Positions 59,562-64,000 of a stretch of 64,000 nt of DNA are shown in pieces. The notes under the pieces were generated by a model. It was not told the DNA's origin. It did not search any database and was given only the letters and a program-made list of their open reading frames with translations. The stretch's first letter is position 1. Each line of letters starts with the position of its first letter. This DNA is from an uncultured Acetatifactor sp. (GTDB lineage: Bacteria > Bacillota > Clostridia > Lachnospirales > Lachnospiraceae): positions 49,378 to 113,377 of the forward strand of contig CAJULV010000004.1 of the NCBI GenBank assembly GCA_910587555.1, in the 5' to 3' direction. The translations under genes were made by a program, and so were the position numbers.

Positions 59562-61337
59562 TCACGCCGTCGCCTCGCGGTGGACCTGCAGCTCATACAG
59601 CTTCTTGTAAATGCCGTCCTGGGCCAGCAATTCCTGATGGGTGCCCTGTTCCCGGATTTTCCCCTTATGCATGACCATGATACAGTCCGCATGCTGAATA
59701 GTGGAAAGCCGGTGCGCTACCATGATGGTGGTACGGCCCTGCATCAGCTTTTCCAGCGCCTCCTGGATCAGCAGCTCCGTCTCGGTATCGATATTGGCAG
59801 TGGCCTCGTCCATGACCAGGATGCTGGGCTTGTGGGCCAGTGTCCTGGCAAAGGACAGCAGCTGTCTCTCTCCCGCCGAAAAAGTAGCTCCGCGTTCGGT
59901 CACCGGCTCCCGGTAGCCCCCCGGCAGCTTCTCTATGAAATGGGACGCATTCACATATTCCGCCGCTTCCTTCACGTCCTCCAGGGTAATCTCCTCATTG
60001 TGGAGACGGATATTATACTCAATATCCCCCTCAAAAATAAACACATCCTGCTGCATCTGGCCGATGGCGCTGCGGAGCTGCTTCCTGCTCAGCTTTCGGA
60101 TATCCACGCCGTCAATATAAATATTTCCCCGCTGGATATCGTAATACCTTCCAATCAGGTTCAATATGGAAGATTTACCGGCCCCGGTAGCCCCTACAAA
60201 GGCCACCTTTTCTCCCGGCTCAATGACAAAGGACACATCCCGCAGCACGTAATTTTCATTGTCATAGGCAAACCACACATGGGAAAATTCAATCCTGCCC
60301 TTAATCCCGGGCAGCACCACCGGGCGCTCATCTTCTTTCACCAGCGGCTCCTCGCTCATGATGGTGAAAATCTTCTCCGCGGAAGCGATGGAGGACTGCA
60401 GCGTGGAAAACTGCTCCGCCAGTTCCTGTATGGGTTCGAAAAATGACTGGATATACTGTGCAAAAATATACAATGTACCGATGGAAATCACGCCCCCCAG
60501 CACATCCCTGCTGCCCACGCCCAGCACAATCATCAGGGAAATAATGCTCAGGATATATATCAGCGGCCGGAAAATGGCAAATACCATCATCTCCCTGTAG
60601 CCTGCCCTGTACAGCTTGTGGTTCTTGTCGTCAAATTCCTCAAACTTCCGCTTTTCCCGTCCGAAGATCTGGATGATGCGCATCCCGGAAATATTCTCGG
60701 ACAGAAAGGTATTCACATCCGTCAGGCGCGTCCTGGAGATACGGTAGGTCTTCCGGGCAATCTTGCGGAAAACCACTGTCAGCACCGCCACAAAGGGAAG
60801 AAGCACAAAGGAAATCAGCGCCAGTTTCCAGTCCAGCATCAGCATCACAACCGCCAGTCCTATGATTTTAACAATATTTCGGAATAATCTTACCAAAATT
60901 CCGGAATACATCTCGTCCAGCGCCTCCACGTCATTGGTGACGCGGGTCACCAGCCTTCCCACGGGAGTCAGGTCGAAATAACGGCTGCTCAGGGACTGGA
61001 TATGCGCGTACAGCTCCTTCCGCACGGTGAGGATAATACGCTGTCCCGTCTTCTGCAGCAGCCAGGTCTGGCTGATATTGAACAGAAAGCTGAGCGTCAG
61101 TACAATCCCGTATTTTACGGTGGTCTCCAGAATGACATCGTAATTTCCCTGGGTCTCAAACAGGTCGATGGCATCGCCGATCAGCATGGGGCGGTACAAA
61201 TCGAACCCTGTCAGCACCAATACCAGAACCAGGCACACCGCCACCCAGCCTGCATAAGGCTTCATATAAGAGAGCAAATGCAGCAGGGCACTGCCCTTAT
61301 AACTGGCATCTATCTTATCATCCGTCAAAGTACTCAT
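59562..61337 (-). CDS. ABC exporter half-transporter, canonical ATPase site
   Basis: 591 residues, YfiC/LmrD-like. Membrane domain (about 25-340: DLYRPMLIGDAIDLFE, DLTPVGRLVTRVTNDVEALDEMYSG) then ATPase with Walker A GATGAGKSSIL near 377, FSAGERQLLSFART, VMDEATANIDTETE and VAHRLSTIQ. The signature FSAGER deviates from LSGGQ while Walker B keeps the catalytic Glu. Starts 13 bp after the partner gene. Together they form a heterodimer with one degenerate and one active site. Confidence 0.92.
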   Translation of the reverse strand: MSTLTDDKIDASYKGSALLHLLSYMKPYAGWVAVCLVLVLVLTGFDLYRPMLIGDAIDLFETQGNYDVILETTVKYGIVLTLSFLFNISQTWLLQKTGQRIILTVRKELYAHIQSLSSRYFDLTPVGRLVTRVTNDVEALDEMYSGILVRLFRNIVKIIGLAVVMLMLDWKLALISFVLLPFVAVLTVVFRKIARKTYRISRTRLTDVNTFLSENISGMRIIQIFGREKRKFEEFDDKNHKLYRAGYREMMVFAIFRPLIYILSIISLMIVLGVGSRDVLGGVISIGTLYIFAQYIQSFFEPIQELAEQFSTLQSSIASAEKIFTIMSEEPLVKEDERPVVLPGIKGRIEFSHVWFAYDNENYVLRDVSFVIEPGEKVAFVGATGAGKSSILNLIGRYYDIQRGNIYIDGVDIRKLSRKQLRSAIGQMQQDVFIFEGDIEYNIRLHNEEITLEDVKEAAEYVNASHFIEKLPGGYREPVTERGATFSAGERQLLSFARTLAHKPSILVMDEATANIDTETELLIQEALEKLMQGRTTIMVAHRLSTIQHADCIMVMHKGKIREQGTHQELLAQDGIYKKLYELQVHREATA

Positions 61338-61350
61338 GGCTACCTCCCCC

Positions 61351-63171
61351 CTAAAACTCCGTCAATTCCTGCTCCAGCTGCTGTTTCTCATAAATATGGG
61401 CATAGAAGCCTTTCTTCTCCAGCAGTTCCTCATGGGTACCGTACTCCGTCAGTTCCCCTTCCGTCAGCACCGCCACATGGTCCGCCTTCTGCAGCGTGGA
61501 AATACGATGGGCAATGATGATAGTGGTCTTACCCTTCCGCAGCTCCATCAGGTTCTCCAGAATCTGCTCCTCGGTATCCGTATCCACCGCAGACAGGGAA
61601 TCATCCAGTATCAGCACCGATGCATCCATCAGCAAAGCCCTGGCAATGGAACTTCTCTGCTTCTGCCCGCCGGAGAGCGTGACCCCCCGCTCTCCCACAA
61701 GCGTCCTGTATTCCTCGGGAAATCCCATAATATTGTCATGGATACAGGCTGCCTTGGCCGCCCGCTTGATGCTGGCGCGCAGTTCCGGATGGTCCCGCAG
61801 CCTCGCCTCCAGGCCGAAGGCTATGTTTTCTTCCAGCGTATCCGAAAACAGGAAATTGTCCTGTGGCACATAGGCCATATCCCGGTGCAGGACCGCCAGC
61901 GGAAACTCCGTAATAGGCCTTCCGTCCACCAGAAGGCTTCCCTCCGCGCAGTCATAGACCCGCAGCAGCAAATCCGCCAGGCTGGACTTTCCGCTTCCGG
62001 TACGCCCCAGAACTCCCAGCATCTCTCCCGCCTTTACGTGGAGGCTCACGTTCTTCAGCACCGGCTCCTCCCCGTCCGGATATGTAAATGTCAGGTTGTT
62101 CAGCGTCAAATCCCCTTTGATATGTACATCCTGCATGTCCGGGCCAGGCGTATCCCCGTCCCCTGGGGCTTCCGGAAACTTATCCACGATATCCGGTTTC
62201 TCCCGGAAAACGGCGGAAATCCGCTGAAATGCCGCTGCTGCCTGGCTGAAGTTATTGATGCAGTCCCCGCAGGCAATCATGGGCCAGACCAGCATGCCGA
62301 TATAGGAGTTAAATGCCACAAACTTTCCGATGGACACCTGTCCATCCAGGACCATCTTGCCGCCGAAGACCAGCGTCACCAGCAGGCTGATTCCCGTGAC
62401 GGCATCCAGTGCCGGGCCGAACACCGCCCGCAGCTTTACCATGGAAAGATTTTTCTCCATGCTGTTGCGGCTGGCTTCCTCAAATGCCTTAAAATCCTCT
62501 TCCTCCTGAACAAAGGCCTTCAGCACACGCACTCCCGCGATGCTTTCCTGCACCTTGTCAGACAGCCGGGAAAAAGCTTCCTGACGCCTGGTCTGGCGTT
62601 TCTTAGCCTCGATCCCGTAAAAATAACATCCCACGGCCACCAGCGTCAGCGGTACAAACGCCATGGCAGTCAGCCGGAAATCCACATAGGCCACCATGCG
62701 CAGCAGCACCATGACGGTCATCACCACCGCGTCAAAGGCAGTGACCACCGCCGGTCCCACCGCCATGCGGATGGCATTCAGGTCATTGGTAAACCTGGCC
62801 ATCAAATCTCCGGTCTTGTGGCTGTTGAAGTAGCGCGCGGAAAGTGTCTCCAGATGCCCGAACATATCATTACGCAGGCGGTATTCGATTCCCCTGGCCG
62901 CCCCGAAGATGCAGAAACGCCATCCGAACCGCCCCAGCATCATCACCGCGCCGGCGGCGAACAGCTTCGCCAGCAGCACATTCACACCGCCCTGGTCCAA
63001 TACCCCGTCCGACAGCCCGTCAATCACTTCTCCGATAAACTGGGGAATATACAGATTCGCCACATCCACCAGCAGCAGTATGACAACCCCTGCCATATAA
63101 TGCCATTTGTACCTTAATAAATATGGAATCAGGGACAGGGCTTTCCCCATCAAAGAATCTTTCTTCTCCAT
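61351..63171 (-). CDS. ABC exporter half-transporter, degenerate Walker B
   Basis: 606 residues, YfiB/LmrC-like. Membrane helices in residues 15-320, Walker A GRTGSGKSSLADL near 384, LSGGQKQRSSIARALL, and Walker B ending ILDDSLSAVD where Asp replaces the catalytic Glu, as in the degenerate half of heterodimeric multidrug exporters. AHRIST follows. Six bp after the PHP gene, so PHP, this gene, its partner and perhaps GNAT make one transcript. Confidence 0.92.
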   Translation of the reverse strand: MEKKDSLMGKALSLIPYLLRYKWHYMAGVVILLLVDVANLYIPQFIGEVIDGLSDGVLDQGGVNVLLAKLFAAGAVMMLGRFGWRFCIFGAARGIEYRLRNDMFGHLETLSARYFNSHKTGDLMARFTNDLNAIRMAVGPAVVTAFDAVVMTVMVLLRMVAYVDFRLTAMAFVPLTLVAVGCYFYGIEAKKRQTRRQEAFSRLSDKVQESIAGVRVLKAFVQEEEDFKAFEEASRNSMEKNLSMVKLRAVFGPALDAVTGISLLVTLVFGGKMVLDGQVSIGKFVAFNSYIGMLVWPMIACGDCINNFSQAAAAFQRISAVFREKPDIVDKFPEAPGDGDTPGPDMQDVHIKGDLTLNNLTFTYPDGEEPVLKNVSLHVKAGEMLGVLGRTGSGKSSLADLLLRVYDCAEGSLLVDGRPITEFPLAVLHRDMAYVPQDNFLFSDTLEENIAFGLEARLRDHPELRASIKRAAKAACIHDNIMGFPEEYRTLVGERGVTLSGGQKQRSSIARALLMDASVLILDDSLSAVDTDTEEQILENLMELRKGKTTIIIAHRISTLQKADHVAVLTEGELTEYGTHEELLEKKGFYAHIYEKQQLEQELTEF

Positions 63172-63177
63172 TTTATG

Positions 63178-63906
63178 TCATACCTGCCTTTCCTCGCTGC
63201 CGTCCAACATCCTCACCGCCTCCCGGGACATCACCGCATCTACGAAATCATGGATATCTTTTAACTTCCTGTCAAACACCATGCCCCCGAAAAGCATCTC
63301 CGTACTGTGCTGGTCGGACCCTGCGGTCATGGGAAAATGATACTTTTCCGCATAGGCAACAGCCATATTATCATATTCCAGACACGGCGGCTCGGCCTTC
63401 ATCCCCTTGCCGAAATTAGCCGCATTCATGCCCTCCACGGCATCAATGTACTCCGGATACAGGCGAATCTCCGAGATATAAGAAGCTTCCCTGTAGGGGT
63501 GGGCATGGCAGACAATCCCGCCGCCCTCATGCACCAGCCGAAACTGCTCCGCCACCGTCGCGTCCCGTATCTCCGGATGGGCCAGCAGCCATGCTTTATC
63601 CAGGCCGTAAATCAGAAATTCCGTTCCGTCATAGCAGGACTCCCAGCCGAAGAACACCTGCAGCCCCCTCTTCGCCCCTTCGGCCTTCGCATGTTCATAC
63701 CCCCGGCAGAAAGCATTCACCCATTCACTCCATGGAAGCCGCCTGTCCAACGCCGTATTTCCGTAGAAAAAATGGTCCGTGACGATAATTCCCGTATAGC
63801 CATGCTCCGCGTAAGCCCCGGCCATCTCCGCCCCTGTACTGCACCCACAGGCACTGCCCTCACTGGTATGCATATGTGTCTCATATAAATAACCTTCTGT
63901 TTTCAT
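63178..63906 (-). CDS. PHP domain phosphoesterase
   Basis: 242 residues, PHP family metal-dependent phosphoesterase. Metal ligands: His11 and His13 in YETHMHTSEGSACG, VTDHF, GWESCYDG, CHAHPYRE and GSDQH near the C-terminus. The start at 63906 follows GGGGGAG. No signal peptide. Members include histidinol phosphatases and nucleotide/polymerase-linked phosphatases; the short length and operon with exporters do not identify the substrate. Confidence 0.87.
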   Translation of the reverse strand: MKTEGYLYETHMHTSEGSACGCSTGAEMAGAYAEHGYTGIIVTDHFFYGNTALDRRLPWSEWVNAFCRGYEHAKAEGAKRGLQVFFGWESCYDGTEFLIYGLDKAWLLAHPEIRDATVAEQFRLVHEGGGIVCHAHPYREASYISEIRLYPEYIDAVEGMNAANFGKGMKAEPPCLEYDNMAVAYAEKYHFPMTAGSDQHSTEMLFGGMVFDRKLKDIHDFVDAVMSREAVRMLDGSEERQV

Positions 63907-63956
63907 GTTACTCCCCCCATGCCGCCTTTGGCAGCTCAAATAGAAGTGTGAAACTT

Positions 63957-64000
63957 AATCGTTCTTAGGCAGTGTCTTTTGCTGCCTTAGAACGATTTTT
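63957..64000. terminator. Long hairpin at the right edge
   Basis: AATCGTTCTTAGGCAG (63957-63972) and CTGCCTTAGAACGATT (63982-63997) pair at 15 of 16 positions, followed by TTT at the edge. As a plus-strand terminator it has no gene in front of it within the window; it may belong to the neighbouring gene or be the end of a mobile element. Confidence 0.5.

Noticed and set aside
59348..59692. 114-codon open frame through the 36-bp repeats
   Set aside because: Its first half is a shadow of the exporter 3' end. The repeat part could encode a peptide, so it is listed as a finding, not as a gene.
61336..63117. 593-codon open frame on the plus strand
   Set aside because: Antisense to an intact ABC exporter; composition (His/Gln/Arg-rich) and lack of a ribosome site mark it as a shadow of a GC-rich gene.

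Overview
The window looks like chromosome from a fairly GC-rich Clostridia, most likely a gut Lachnospiraceae. The clues are a Lpl-type ABC importer with a YesM/YesN-like two-component pair, many heterodimeric ABC exporters, VanW, UppP, Lrp/aminotransferase pairs, strong AGGAGG ribosome sites, and a Wadjet locus of the Clostridia kind. No tRNA, rRNA, CRISPR array, phage or complete insertion sequence was found. This placement is an inference from gene content, not from a marker-gene comparison.

Layout. 1-4765 (minus): Wadjet plasmid/phage-defence genes jetA, jetB and a jetC that runs off the left edge; jetD would lie outside. 4951-10437 (minus): trmL, an aminotransferase with its Lrp/AsnC regulator, an AIR-synthase-like protein with an unusual repeat-filled insertion, a VanW protein and a 35-residue membrane protein. 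10693-18222 (mostly plus): a conserved hypothetical, uppP (minus), then clpS, clpA, a small membrane-anchored unknown, a FliD-like duplicated protein and aat, which together make a complete bacterial N-degron module. 18289-24009 (minus): glpK, an aminotransferase, a patatin and an ABC-F protein. 24171-27502 (minus) and 29171-32973 (plus): two heterodimeric ABC exporters flanking a polysaccharide deacetylase and two unrecognised coding remnants.

33003-55268 is a glycan-utilisation region. A sensor kinase, AraC-type response regulator and Lpl-type importer (minus) stand back to back with an alpha-mannosidase GH38 and a GH3 enzyme (plus). Facing them is an eight-gene minus-strand operon: a large glycosidase-like protein, a SelA-like PLP enzyme, two RidA proteins, a COG3964-type amidohydrolase, a RraA-family protein, an SDR dehydrogenase and a beta-propeller lactonase. 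Read as chemistry, these could release an N-acetylated amino sugar, oxidise it, open the lactone, deacetylate it, eliminate ammonia and cleave the keto-deoxy acid. I consider this the best candidate for an undescribed pathway.

55269-64000 holds a MITE-like palindrome, a Sel1-repeat protein, a lower-GC patch with a membrane XRE regulator and a truncated cysteine-rich KTR protein (probable mobile-element residue), a GNAT, a five-copy 36-bp tandem repeat, a third heterodimeric ABC exporter and a PHP phosphoesterase.
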